Positions 12,165 through 22,783 of a stretch of DNA of 64,000 bases are shown one piece after another. This DNA comes from Ovis canadensis (lineage: Eukaryota > Chordata > Mammalia > Artiodactyla > Bovidae): positions 2,006,501 to 2,070,500 of the forward strand of contig NC_091247.1 of NCBI RefSeq assembly GCF_042477335.2, in the 5' to 3' direction. Numbering within the stretch: position 1 is the first letter of the stretch; every line of letters starts with the position of its first letter. A program made the position numbers and the translations under genes. The notes under the pieces were generated by a model. The model worked only from the letters and a program-made list of their open reading frames with translations. It was not told where the DNA came from and ran no database searches.

Positions 12165-12470
12165 TCCCGCCTTAAAAGCTACATTGGGCAAAATGACTTT
12201 AAATATTGCTTTAGCCTATTACCAGCCTATAAATTAATCGCTCACAGCACACAGAGGCGTCGTAAGAGGGTGATTGGGAGAGAGCGGGGAGGTAATTATG
12301 TGCGAGGCACGAAACTCCCACAGAAGAGGCATGTTTTACACTTAAGTTGTAATTAAATTTCGAGAAAGCTCTTCCACCCAGTGCACGAATATGATCTGTG
12401 TCAACTTCCCTGAGAGCTGCGACTATAATCAATGTATTTACTTGCTGCTGGAAGATACAGAGCCAGTAGC
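12165..12470. promoter_or_regulatory. AT-rich island, candidate conserved noncoding element
   Basis: This stretch is sharply AT-richer than the GC-rich flanks and matches no repeat family I recognise. It holds several homeodomain-type cores (taaattaatc near 12230, ggtaattatg near 12291, tgtaattaaat near 12349) and a forkhead-like tatttac near 12434. Such isolated AT-rich single-copy islands are often conserved developmental enhancers, but conservation cannot be seen from one sequence. Confidence 0.4.
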
Positions 12471-13355
12471 CCATCGTGGTCTGGGCCTCAAACACAGAGG
12501 CAGAACAGGTCCAGAACAGGGTCTGTGCAGAAACTCCCCCAAACCCAGATCTGCGGTTACCAAGCCTAAAAATCCAGACGCTTCCCAGCAACCTGCAGAG
12601 AAGAGAAGCAGGGTGTGTTCGTGGGACCGGGGTCGGAGGGCAAGGATGGAGGCACGGGCCGTGCGGGGTCAGGGCCAGGAGAGGTGGCAGCGAGGGGGAG
12701 ACTGGAGTCCGGGCTGGGGAGGACTCCGCACCAGGAAGGAAGGTGTGTGGACGGTGGGCGCTGAGCGGGGGGCCTGGGCGCCTGCCGGGTCGGAGAGCAC
12801 CACCCTCGCCCCCGGGAGACGGAGCCTCCGTCATGCTTAAACTGCTCCCCCTAATTAAATAGCAACAGTGCGGCCAACGCTCCCTTTCAGAAAGACGGAG
12901 AGATAGGAAGGGTCTGCCCAGCGCCTCGGTAACTCTGCCCAGGACAGCTTTTGCTCGCTCACCCCAAGCAGGCAGATTTTCTGACTGCCCTCGCCTCTGC
13001 AGAAGCTGACCACTGCTTAGATCTTGTGATGAGGTCCTCCAGACCGACACCCACCCCTCCTGGGGCCTCTGTGGAGGGCTTGGACTGCTGTGCGCTCTTG
13101 CTGAGGCTTTCCCATGTCCTCGGTGCTCTCTGGGGGCAGATCCTCACCTCCATCCAGAAGGGAAGACTGAGGCTCCAAGAGGCTGAGTAGCAAGGCCAGC
13201 AAGTGGGGGAGCCAGGCTTCAAGCCCAGCAGCTTCAGTCTCACCTGATACCGGCTGTGCGCCGCCCTTTAGGGGCGGGGGCTGCTTAACCCAGGCCAAAG
13301 AGGGAGCAGAGGGCATCCACCCAGCCCTCCTGGGCTGGGGAAGCCCTGAGAGGTG
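12471..13355. other. GC-rich single-copy DNA, no gene recognised
   Basis: No recognisable gene. A short cctaattaaatagc patch near 12850-12863 recalls the AT-rich island just upstream. A MIR fragment lies at 13159-13245. Confidence 0.4.
13159..13245 (-). mobile_element. MIR SINE fragment
   Basis: On the plus strand, ggaagactgaggctccaaga, then agcaaggccagcaagtgggg and agccaggcttcaagccca, follow the order of the MIR core and its upstream segment in reverse orientation. Confidence 0.6.
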
Positions 13356-13738
13356 GTGTCTCAGTCAGCTTGGGTGTCCATAACAAACCGCAGCGCCCTG
13401 GTGGCTTCAACAATAGAGATTTTCTCAGCTTTGGAGGCCAGAGCTCCAAGGTCAAGGTGCCGTCCACTTGGGGTGGGTTCTGGTGAGAGAGCTCCTTGTG
13501 GCTTGGAGGTGGTCGCCTTCGGTCCCCATCTGCACATGGCCTGTTATCTGTGGGGACCGAGAGCACAGGGGTGTCTTTCTCTTCCTGTAGGAACAACGAT
13601 CCATCAGATCAGGGCCTCACCCTTACAGCTCTCTAAGCTTATACCCCCTTAAAGGCTGTATCTCCAAATGTGATCCCTCGGGGGCTGCCCAGGGCTACAG
13701 TATGTGGGCTTAGGGGGACACAGTCCAGCCCCAGAGCA
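13356..13738 (-). mobile_element. ERVL-MaLR solo LTR (MST/MLT1-like)
   Basis: The plus strand reads tgtctcagtcagcttgggtg, ccataacaaaccgc, ggaggccagagctccaaggtcaa and ends in a ggacacagtcc...gagca pattern. This is the reverse complement of the mammalian MaLR LTR layout, and the TG...CA ends are preserved on the minus strand. No internal retroviral sequence is present, so it is a solo LTR from an old endogenous element. It is quite diverged and no clear target-site duplication remains. Confidence 0.7.
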
Positions 13739-13739
13739 T

Positions 13740-13955
13740 CAGGGAAGACGCTGCTGAACAGGAGGTGAGGCGTCTCGACAACCGGGGTCATTCATCACAA
13801 GACTGAGGCCAGGAAACCCCCGACCAAAAGCCAGAAAGCACACCTTAGGCCCAACCAGACCAGCCAGACCCAGGACCACGTGGATAGATTACAGACGGGT
13901 GGATGGCCAGGGCCAGACAGAACCGGATGACCAAGTGCAGATCACTAACCACTAA
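13740..13955. other. Single-copy or decayed repeat DNA
   Basis: The segment between the MaLR LTR and the L1 relic contains no readable motif. It may include decayed L1 sequence continuous with the next element. Confidence 0.3.
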
Positions 13956-13959
13956 CCAG

Positions 13960-15125
13960 ATAACCCTGACCACCCCTTCCCGTGCAGAGCAGTGTGGCCC
14001 CAAAGTGCTTGCCTCCGTGGGGCCTTGCATGGAGGTCCAACACCAATCAAGCCCCCAGGTACCAAGCCCCCACACCCCTCCAGTCACTAACCTCTCCCCA
14101 CCACGCCGCCGCCTGGTAACCACAGCCCTGTCTCCAGAGTCGCGGGTTAGGTTTGCTTGTTTTGAAATCCATAGGAATGGAATGCGCTCTTTCTTGTCTG
14201 GCTCCTTGGGCTCAGCACCCTGAGAGGCGCCCACGCTGCGGCCTGTAGTTTGCAGTCTGTTATTAATACCAGCAGGGCTCTGTATGTGGCATGGACCCAC
14301 ACGGTTGGCTTTCCCATTCTACCTAGAGTGGACGTTCAGGCAGGTGCTAGTTTTCAGCTCGTTCAAACAGAGCGAAGCGGATCACTCTTGTGTACCTCTC
14401 TGGGTGGTCCAGACGCTCGGTGGTGGGATTGCTGGGGTCTGGGGAACAGGTGTCGCTTCCCGGGAGGCTCAGTGGTAAAGAATCTGCCTGCCCATGCCAG
14501 AAACGCAGGAGACAACGGTTGGATCCCTGGGTCGGGGAGACGCCCTGAAGAAGGAAATGGCAACCCACTCTAGTATTCTTGCCTTGAAAATTCAATGACC
14601 GGAGGAGCCTGGAGGCTACAGGCCCTGGGGTCGCAAAGAATCGGACATGACTGAGCGGCTGAGCACGCAGCAGTGAAAAAGCTTTGGGGATAAAACCAAG
14701 GTGGGTGAACATACTCCCACCAGCATGCAGAGCATTCCAGTTCCTTCACATCCTTGCCAGCACGAGTGATTCTCAGGGTCTTGAATTTTAGCTGTGCTGG
14801 TGGGAGTCAAGTAGTGCCTGACCGGAGTTTTATTTGCATTTCCCGCATGAATCATGAGGTTGGGGAGCTTTTCATCTGCTTGGGGCTACTTGGAAATCCT
14901 ATTTTAAACAAGGCCTGTTCAAGAATTCTGTCCCCCTTTTCCACTGGTTGTCTTTATCTTATTGATTTTAGGAGTGTCCTAGATGCGGGTCATAAGTTGG
15001 ATGAATATACGGCAAATACGTTCTGCAACTCTGCGGCTTGCCTTTTCATCTCCCAGTTGTGTTTTTTGATGAATAGGGTTCTTCATTTTAAAAGAACCTA
15101 TTCTATCACTGTTTCCCTCTAGCCC
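13960..15125 (-). mobile_element. Old L1 relic (antisense), split by a SINE
   Basis: Plus-strand phrases follow the reverse complement of L1 in the expected order: a cctggtaaccacagccctgt segment, a gaaatccataggaatggaat segment, a ggtgggattgctggggtc segment, a ctcccaccagcatgcagagc segment, a tttgcatttcccgcatgaat segment and a final cttgccttttcatctcccag segment. Divergence is heavy with small gaps, typical of an L1M-age copy. A Bov-tA SINE (14452-14673) splits it. Confidence 0.75.
14452..14673 (+). mobile_element. Bov-tA SINE
   Basis: The tRNA-like head (cttcccgggaggctcagtgg, taaagaatctgcctgcc), box B (ggttggatccctgggtc), body (ggcaacccactctagtattc) and 3' end (tcgcaaagaatcggacatga) occur in order. 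The element sits inside the older antisense L1. Confidence 0.9.
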
Positions 15126-15191
15126 CTGTCTAAAGACTGGTCTCAAAGCCACATGGTGAGGCTCACCTTCTGTACCCTCTAGGTTCCTGTA

Positions 15192-15340
15192 CCCCAGGCT
15201 GGCTCCTCTGCTGACCCAGCCTCTCTGAACATCCCCGAGCGCTCTCCAGTTTCCTGCATCCCAGGCTAGCCCCTCTGCTGACCCAGGCGGCTTATTTGTT
15301 GGGCATCCAGCCTCTCTGAACATCCCCGAGTGCTCTGAGC
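15192..15340 (+). repeat. Imperfect tandem duplication
   Basis: The phrases ccaggctggctcctctgctg, acccagcctctctgaacatc and cccgagcgctct (15192-15245) recur at 15261-15338 with a 21-base insertion after the acccag. A local duplication of about 60 bp explains it; no repeat family is evident. Confidence 0.7.
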
Positions 15341-15469
15341 TCCTGGTTGCTTTGAGCTCCTAGAAGCTGTGTCCTCCTCTGCTGTGACTGCTGGTTTTGT
15401 CTACTTGCTGTCAGAATTAGGCAGAGAAATACAAAGAGATGCCTCTAGTGCTAAAGGTATTTTTCCTGT

Positions 15470-15795
15470 CACTCTTAAAGGAAATCAACCCTGAACATTC
15501 ATTGGAAGGACTGATGCTGAAGCTGAAACTCCAATACTTTGGCCACCTGATGCAAAGAGCCAACTCACTGGAAAAGATTCTGATGCTGGAAAAGACCCTG
15601 ATGCTGGGAAAGATTGAGGGCAGGAAGAGAAGGGGGCGACAGAGGATGAGATGGTTGGACGACATCACTGACTCAATGGACATGAATTTGAGCAAGCTCC
15701 GGGAGACGGTGAAGGGCAGGGGAGCCTGGTGTGCTGCAGTCCACGGGGTGGCAAAGAGTCGGACACGACTGAGCAGCTGAACAGCAACAAGAGTG
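15470..15795 (+). mobile_element. BovB LINE 3' fragment
   Basis: 5'-truncated BovB covering the last part of the reverse-transcriptase ORF and the short 3' end. The translation keeps the BovB C-terminal signature ([23 protein letters not shown]). A small in-frame duplication (a repeated gatgctgg...aaga unit at about 15580-15613) lengthens it. It ends in cggacacgactgagcagctg. Confidence 0.9.
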
Positions 15796-15799
15796 TCAG

Positions 15800-16165
15800 A
15801 GCAGCCCCACTGCCTCCAGATGCTCCAGACCAGCTACCCCTGTCAGGAGGGTCTCTGGGCAAAAAAAGGAGCCTGCAAGGACTGAGTGGCAGGCATGACT
15901 TCATGTTTAACAGGGTTTTTGTGGTGCCCCCAGTGGAAGTGCTCCCTCTGGGAGGCAGGACTTGTGGACCGCAGATCCTGGAACCGTGAGGATGGAGAAC
16001 ACAAATTTCCCAAGAAGGGCAGTGGGAGTGATGGTGATCCCAGACCCAGGACTGCCTGGCTGGGGCCCAGGGTCACCCTAGAAGGTGCGCTTCATCTTCA
16101 CAGGTGACATCCCCAGGCCAGGACCAGCTGTGCCTTCGTGAGGCTGTCCCGTCTCTCACCCGGGC
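15800..16165. other. Single-copy DNA, no gene recognised
   Basis: No repeat family or coding motif recognised in this stretch between BovB and the L1 relic. Confidence 0.35.
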
Positions 16166-17025
16166 CATCAGCTGCCAGACCTCCTTTGTCATGAAGCTCG
16201 TTCTTTTCCTGGTTTCTTAAGGCGGAAGGCGAGGTTATCGATTTTCGACCCTTTTTAAGGCAGACGTTTGCAGCTGTTCGCCCCACGCTGGCGCTGCTTT
16301 TATTACATCCCTGATGGCTCTGCTCTGCCATGTCTTCGCCTCCACTCTCCTCAGAGTGTTTCCTAATTTCCCTTGTTCTTCTTTGATCCATTGGCTATTT
16401 AAGAGTGTTTTATTTAATGCCCACAAATCTGTGACTTTTCCAAATTTCCTTCTGTTATATATTAATTTCCAATTTCATTCCATTGTGGTCAGAGCACATA
16501 TTTTGTTTGATTTCAGTCTTCTTAAATGGACTGAGACATATGCGCGCGGTAATCTATGGTCTGTCCTGGAGAACGTTCCGTTTGCCCTTGAGAAGAATGT
16601 GCATTCCGCTGCTGTTGGGTGGAGTGTTCTGCGGATTTCTGTTCGGCTACTTTGGTAGACAGTTTTCTTGAAGTTTTTAATTTCCTTGCTGATTTTCTGT
16701 CTAACTGTTATGTCCGTATTGAAAGTGGAGTATTGAAGTTTCCAACTATTATAGCTGAATTCTCTACTTCTCTCAATTTGGTCTTTTTTTTTTTGCTTCA
16801 TGATTTCGGGGCTCTGTTTCCAGGTGCTTATATATCTGTAATTGTTGACCCTTTTTCACGGGTTGACCCTTTGGCCATTTTATCGCCTTCTGCGGCTTTA
16901 ATAACGTCCCTTTTGCCTGGCGCTAGCGCAGCCGCTCCGACCCTCTTTTGAATACAGCTTGCATGAACTACCTGTCTCCCTCCTTTTCGTTTCAGCCTAT
17001 TTGTGTCTGATTCTAAAGTGAGTCT

Positions 17026-17643
17026 GCTCACTGAGACTCCCACCAGGCGGGGGAACTTAACTGTTTGCTGCCCACAAGCATGTAGACCCCAGACTGGTTG
17101 GAACCTGAAGATTAATCATGGTAACTCCCCAATAGCCCAGTTGGTAAAGAATCCGCCTGCAACGGGGGAGACCCTGGTTCGATTCCTGGGTCGGGAAGAG
17201 CCGCTGGAGAAGGGATAGGCCACCGACTACAGTGTTTTTGGGCTTCCCTTGTGGCTCAGCTGGTAAAGAATCTGCCCGCAATGCGGGAGACCTGGGTTTG
17301 ATCCCTGGGTTGGGAAGATCCCGTGGAGAAGGGAAAGGCCACCCACTCCAGTATCCTGGCCTGGAGGATTCCATGGACTGTATAGTCTATGGGGTCGCAA
17401 AGAGTTGGACACGACTGAATGACTTTCACTTTCACCTTCAACTCCTACTTACTTCACCACCAGCCCATCGGAAGCAAGTCCAGGAACACAAACAGCCCCT
17501 TAAAACAATTACTGTAAAACTTCGCACTACTCTCCCGAGGCTGGGACACAGAGTTCTGAGCGCATCAGCCTGCTGTGGCCCCATTGCCTGGCAAAACAAT
17601 AAAGCTATTCTCTGCTCCACCATCATAAACAAAGAAATGAAAC
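17026..17643. mobile_element. Unidentified insertion in L1, itself split by a SINE
   Basis: L1 sequence stops at 17025 after gagtct and resumes at 17644 with another gagtct, so about 618 bases are foreign. Removing the internal SINE (17125-17436) leaves about 300 bases. Near the right end are AATAAA (about 17597-17602) and an A-rich stretch before the junction (about 17627-17641). This could be a decayed LTR or a retrocopy of an unknown transcript. The LTR idea is weakened because the ends are not TG...CA. Confidence 0.5.
17125..17436 (+). mobile_element. Bov-tA SINE with duplicated tRNA-like head
   Basis: A first tRNA-like head (cagttggtaaagaatccgcc, ggttcgattcctgggtcgg) runs into a complete second unit beginning gggcttcccttgtggctcag and ending ggggtcgcaaagagttggac and tttcactttcac. 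Both units carry box B. The same head-duplicated structure occurs at 59841-60072. Confidence 0.9.
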
Positions 17644-18040
17644 GAGTCTCTCAGAGACAGCACCTCATCGGCCACGTTATTTTATCCAGTTTGCTAATCC
17701 CTGTCTTTTTTTTTTTTAATCCCTGTCTTTTAATTGAAGAGTTTAAATCTGTTTGCATTTAATCGTTACTTATAAGAAAGAACTAACGTCTGTCGTTTTG
17801 CAACTTGTTTTCTCTGCCTCGTTTTTGTCCCTCAGTCCCTCCATCACGGCTTACTTTTATGTTAAATATTTCTAAAGTATTATTTTAATGCCATTGTAAT
17901 TTATTTTACTTTATTTTTGAGTTATTTTCTTGTGGTTGCCCTATAGATTACAATCAGTATCTTAATTTATAACACACCGGTTTGGATTAATAACAATTTA
18001 TTTTCAACAGTATACTAAAGTTGCTCTTCTTTGCCTCTAT

Positions 18041-18506
18041 CAAAGGTCCGTCTAGTCAAAGTTATGGTTTTTCCAGTGGTCATGTATGGATGTGAGAGTT
18101 TGGCTGTAGAGAAAGCTGAGTGCTGAAGAATTGATGCTTTTGAACTGTGGTGTTGGAGAAGACTCTTGAGAGTCCCTCGTTTCTGCAAGGAGATCCAACC
18201 AGTCCATCCTAGAGAAAATCAGCCCTGAATATTCATTGGAAGGACTGATGCTGAAGCTGAAGCTCTAATACTTTTGCCACCTGATGCGAAGAGCTGAGTC
18301 ATTGGAAAAGACCCTGATGCTCGGAAAGACTGGGGGCAGGAGGAGAAGGGGACGACAGAGGATGAGATGGTCGGATGGCATCACCAACTCAACGGACGTG
18401 AGTCAGAGCAAAGGATGGGAGACAGTGGAGAACAGGGAAGCCTGATATGTTGCAGACTGTGGGATTGCAAAGAGTCGGACACAACTTAGCGACAGGACGA
18501 CACCAC
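18041..18506 (+). mobile_element. BovB LINE 3' fragment inserted in L1
   Basis: 5'-truncated BovB starting at caaaggtccgtctagtcaaa and running to the 3' end. The C-terminal coding phrases are present but interrupted by stops (for example ctgaag replacing a coding codon near 18121). L1 sequence flanks it on the left and, beyond the adjacent SINE, on the right. Confidence 0.85.
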
Positions 18507-18510
18507 CATG

Positions 18511-18679
18511 GACTCTCCGGTTGTGGGATACGGGCTCTGGAGCACACATGCTCAGCGGCAGCGGCACGGGCTTAGTTGCTGCCGAACATGTGGGATCTTA
18601 GTCCCTGACCGGGGACTGAACCCACACCCGCTTCGGTGCAAGGCAGATTCTTTACCACCGGGCCACCAGGAAAGCCCTT
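18511..18679 (-). mobile_element. CHR-2/Art2-type tRNA SINE
   Basis: Minus-strand reading begins near 18679 with the SINE head (ggctttcctggtggcccggt, ggtaaagaatctgcc), then a box B-like gggttcagtccccggtcagg and the gatcccacatgttcggcagc body phrase. It abuts the BovB 3' end on its left. Confidence 0.8.
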
Positions 18680-19315
18680 GTCCTCTATTCTTTAGACACA
18701 GTTTCCTTTAGCTGATCAAACATTTAAATTGCTGATATAGAGTCTTTGTCTAAAAAGTCTAATATCTAGACTTCCTCAGCGATAGAGTACAGTGATGTCA
18801 TTTTTTCCTGTGTGTGAGCCATACTTTCTTTTTCCTTTGCAGGCCTGGTCGTTTTTAGTTGAAAGCTGGACATTCTGAGTGCTATCATGTGGCAGCTCTG
18901 GAAACCAGGTTTTCTCCCTTCCCCAGGGTTTCTTGTTGCTGTCCCTTCTTGTAGTCGGGATCTTTTTGAGTAACTTTTCTGTAGAGTCCATCTTATTTGT
19001 CATGTGTAGACCCTGAAATCTCTGTTTCGTTGGCTTCTGGTCAGGTATTGATTGGACAGAGATTTCCCTGAAGGATTGGGACAGCTAAACAATATTCCAG
19101 TCTTTGCCAAAGGGCTCTGTGCGTTTAGGGCCAAGCCTTCAGTGCCGAGCCAGGTGGCTTCCCGCTCTGTCTTAGCTTTCACTTCCTGCTGCCGCCCAGG
19201 CAGCGTCAGGAGGTGAGGGCTCAGGGCCTGCTCAATCTCTCGGGCGGATGTGCGCTCGGCCCTTTAGACTTGTGCGAATACTTCCAAGCTTTCCAGAGCC
19301 CTAAGGACATCTCAC

Positions 19316-19500
19316 TGGGAAAGACCCTGATGCTGTGAAAGGCTGAGGGCAGGAGAAGGGGCGGCAGGGGGTGAGAAGGTTGGAAGGCTCAGTGGATGTG
19401 AGTTTGCGCCACTCCGGGAGGTGGTGAAGGACGGGGGAGCCAGGTGTGCTGCAGTCCGTGGCCACAAAGAGGGGGACACAACTTAGCGTCTGGACAGCAC
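19316..19500 (+). mobile_element. Short BovB 3' fragment with target-site duplication
   Basis: Only about 185 bases of the BovB 3' end were inserted (ctgggaaagaccctgatgct to the cacaacttagcgtctgg end). A 10-base direct repeat, ggacatctca, flanks it at 19306-19315 and 19501-19510. This shows a complete retrotransposition event with severe 5' truncation into the older L1. Confidence 0.85.
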
Positions 19501-19975
19501 GGACATCTCATTGCTCACCTTTCCTCCCAAGCTTTGTGATTAGCCTATTGCTTCCCAGCTGTTACCACCTCTCACAGCAGTTGGCTAATGCTTTCAGCAC
19601 ACACCCCGTGTGCCGCTTGAGCTCTAGGCCAACTCCGAGTTAAATGAAACACAAACGAACTTTGGGCTGGCCTTCCAGAGAACACAGGACAAGTCAGAAC
19701 AGACAACTAATCACGATTCTTTGGGAATGAGCTCTGCTCCGCATTTACTGGTATTGCAACGCGAGCTACCACTGAGCTGAAGAAGAGGGGGGCGGGGGCT
19801 ATCAAAGTAACTGATTTCACTGATAATCAGCTATTTTTCTTAAGTAAATCCCTCAATTGCTGTAAGCCTTTGGTTAATTTCCAGAGTTCTTGGGGGAGGA
19901 AAAAGTAGACGTTAACCATTTTTGCCCCTTTTTAATTGGTTTACAGAATTTAGAGCTCCTCAGCCACAACTTTCG

Positions 19976-21620
19976 CTGCCATCAGCCCACACTTCATCTT
20001 AAATTGTTGAGCAATCAGGCTTTCAGTCTTTCCCCCACCCACTGACCACAGCCAGTAACAGCACCCGATTCCGCGGTCCTTATACTGACTCTCCCCCCAG
20101 GCAGCAACCACTCGAGATACTGCACGCGCCAGTGCAGGACCCCAGCCCAGCTCCCCACTGGCCAACGTTTTAACAGTCGCACCAGAGTCGCCTGCCAGAG
20201 TCTTCACCCATCACCTACTGCCCAGCTCCAAAATCCCATTTTAAAATTTTCTCCCTAGTGCCATTCTCAGTACCAACAGCCTTCAGTCGGGTTCTCCAGG
20301 AGACAGACTCCAAAGTGGAGGTTTGCATGCAGGGGAGAAGACCTGTGAGAGAGTGAGGGACGCAGGACAGGGCAGAGAGCAGGCTGCAACAGAGGCCTCG
20401 GTCGACCTCATGGGAGGCTCTGGGGCGGGGATAGCCCCTTTAGAGATGTCCACGGTCAAGGCAAGAGGCTGGGACTCCATGTTCCCATGCCCACCAGGCT
20501 TGGATGCAGACCTAAACTGGGGCGAGGCAGCCTGCTTCAGGCGAGGCAATGCTGGAGACATACTTGGCTGCAAAGTGCCAGCAGGCACCACTGCCAGCGG
20601 CAAGCAGAACAGGAACTCCTTCCGAGGTGCAGGTCTGGACGTGCATCACAGCGCCCACTCCTGCAGTTCAGCTGCTGCCAGGCGGCCCCTTCTTCCACAG
20701 GGGCCCTGGGGAAGCCCAGGAACGCCCTCGGCCCCTACTGGAGCTATTCTCTGCGTTGCTCCCCTCTCCTGTCTGGGCTCTCTGCCCTTCTGGCACCCTT
20801 GGGACTTGTCCCCCATTCTAAACTCTGTGTGCTGAACCATCCTGCCGCGGGCCCTGCCCGTTACTAGGCCACAGCTAAGTCCACTGCTAAGTCCCCGTCA
20901 ATGCGGATATGTTTACGCAGTGTCACCCCGCAAGTTTACAGCAGGATGAGATTAGAACCCAGGCCTCCTGCCCCCCAGCCTGGGGGCTCTCTTGCCTTGT
21001 CCTGGCTTCCTCAGCTCCTGAGGAAGGTCACCAGTGCAGACCTCCACGTGCCAGTGGGGCATCTGATGGCCTGGAGACACCAAATTTAAAGCCTTGGACA
21101 GTCGAGAACAGCGTGCAGAGAGGAGCTGACGCCTGACGGCGAGGTGGCTTTATCCTTCTTTATCCCTCTTGGATGGGTGTGTGGGAATCACACCCGCTGC
21201 CCTGTGCCCTAGAGAGGCTGTGCTGGCGGCCAGCCTGGAGGGACAAAGATGCCCTTGTTGGGTTTCAAGCTTCCCCCAAAGGACAGAAATTCCAGGGGGC
21301 GGACTTCTGAAACCCTCCTGCAGGGAGGGAGATGGAAAGAGGCCTCCCTCCCTCGCTCTCTACCCACTGCCCTGGGCTGACTCAAACATCCTTCCCTCAG
21401 TGGGACGACTTCTTCACATGATAAAGGAAATGCATGCTCACTGTGAAAATATAAACAAATAAGTTTGAGCAAGTCATAGTGTGTGAATTACGGAGTGTCA
21501 CTGCCCCACCAAGCCCCAAGCTCTGGAGAGGATCCAGTTAACACATGGGCATGTGGTCACCAAGGGTTTCACTGCGCCTGGAAAGATGCTGTTTCTGCAG
21601 CTGCCTGTTGGTGCCAAGGT
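19976..21620. other. Single-copy DNA, no gene recognised
   Basis: I see no repeat family with confidence. A ggttctccaggagacagact phrase at 20289-20308 faintly recalls a common mammalian repeat. Open frames around 20320-20870 on the plus strand are compositional. Confidence 0.4.
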
Positions 21621-21624
21621 TGGG

Positions 21625-21745
21625 GGGAAGAGCTGAGTAAGAACCCAGGCTTTTGAGTCGGAGGGACCTGCCTGGGACTCCCAGGCCTGCCACCGCTTCC
21701 GTAACTTTGCACACCTGTAAGGTGAAGACAGTCACACCAGCCTGG
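21625..21745 (+). mobile_element. MIR SINE fragment
   Basis: The order cttttgagtcggagggacct, gcctgggactcccaggcctg, ccaccgcttccgtaactttg and cacctgtaaggtgaag follows the MIR consensus from its tRNA-related part into the core. Confidence 0.65.
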
Positions 21746-21765
21746 CTAGGGCACGAGAATTTAAA

Positions 21766-22325
21766 GCGTTATTGTTGTTTGGCTGCAAAGTCACATCCAA
21801 CGCTTTGCAGCCCCGTGGACTGCAGCACTCCAGTCTTCCCAGTCCTTCAGTGTCTCCCAGAGTTTACTCAACTCACGATCACTGCGTCAGCGGTGCCATC
21901 CAACCATCTCACCCTCTGTCGTCCCCTTCTCCTCCCACCTTCAATCTTTCCCAGAACCAAGGTCTTTTCCAGTGAGTCGGCTCTTCCCATCAGGCGGCCA
22001 AAGTATAGGAGTTTCAGCTTCAGGATCAGTCCTTCCAACGAATATTCAGGGTTGATTTCCTTTAAGATTGACGGGTTTGATCTCCTTGCAGTCGAAGGGA
22101 CTCTTAAGAGTCTTCTCTAACACCACAGTTCAAAAGCATCCATTCTTTGACCCTCAGCCTTCTTTGTGGTCCACTTCTCACATCCACACACGACTACTAG
22201 AAAAACCTTGGCTTTGACTGGACGGAATTTTGTGGGCTAAGTGGTGCCTCTGCTTTTCAATGTGCTGTCGAGATTGGTCATGGCTTTTCTTCCGAGGAGC
22301 AAGCGTCTTTTAATTTCATTCAATG
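21766..22325 (-). mobile_element. BovB LINE 3' fragment
   Basis: The BovB 3' end lies at about 21766 and the element reads leftwards from about 22325. Plus-strand landmarks are gccatccaaccatctcaccc, ccttctcctcccaccttcaa, agtataggagtttcagcttc and gagcaagcgtcttttaattt. The frame is disrupted by substitutions and gaps. Confidence 0.9.
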
Positions 22326-22329
22326 TGTG

Positions 22330-22780
22330 GATGCAGCTAAAATGCTACACAGAGAGCTGGGCGAGTGCCAAGGTCTCTTCTGAGATTCCAGTACAAGTCT
22401 AAAGCCCTCCGTCCTGACCCCACCCTTGTCTGTCGTGCCCAGGAGTGCAGAGGAGAGAGTCTAGGGGCAGGGTTGACATCTGAGGGGGCGGTTCATCCTT
22501 CTGCCCACCTGGGAAGGTTTGGGCCTGGGGAGGGGCCCTGCCGATCATGAGGCTCCAGCGCCCGGTCCAGGACTCCTCACAGATCATGGCTCAGAGAACC
22601 GGCTATCTGTTGGTATGGAGGTCCCGCGTGGGAAAGGCGTTCCACAGGCAAATGCGGGTGGGACTTGGGAGTCAGGCAAAGTGAAACTGGGCCTTCCCCA
22701 TAGAGCCCCACCGGGCCTCAGCACCTCACCTCCATACCTTTGTGATCAGTCTGGATCCGCCTTTATTTAGAGCAGTTTAA
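22330..22780. other. Single-copy DNA, no gene recognised
   Basis: The segment between two BovB copies contains no motif that I can identify. Confidence 0.35.
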
Positions 22781-22783
22781 GAT

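Larger units (their letters stand above)
16170..19975 (-). mobile_element. Long old L1 relic (antisense) with four nested insertions
   Basis: Four L1 segments (about 16170-17025, 17644-18040, 18680-19315 and 19501-19975) run in the order of one reverse-complemented L1. ORF2-type antisense phrases (ttccattgtggtcagagcac; gagaagaatgtgcattccgc; attgaaagtggagtattgaa) come first, then ttttaattgaagagtttaaa and tggttgccctatagattaca, then the 5'-side segments ending in ggagctcctcag-type sequence. Insertions at 17026-17643, 18041-18506, 18511-18679 and 19316-19500 break it. All coding capacity is lost. Confidence 0.75.

Noticed and set aside
17125-17436. Functional tRNA gene suggested by box B sequences
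   Set aside because: The tRNA-like parts belong to Bov-tA SINEs; no cloverleaf with an intact 3' half was seen.
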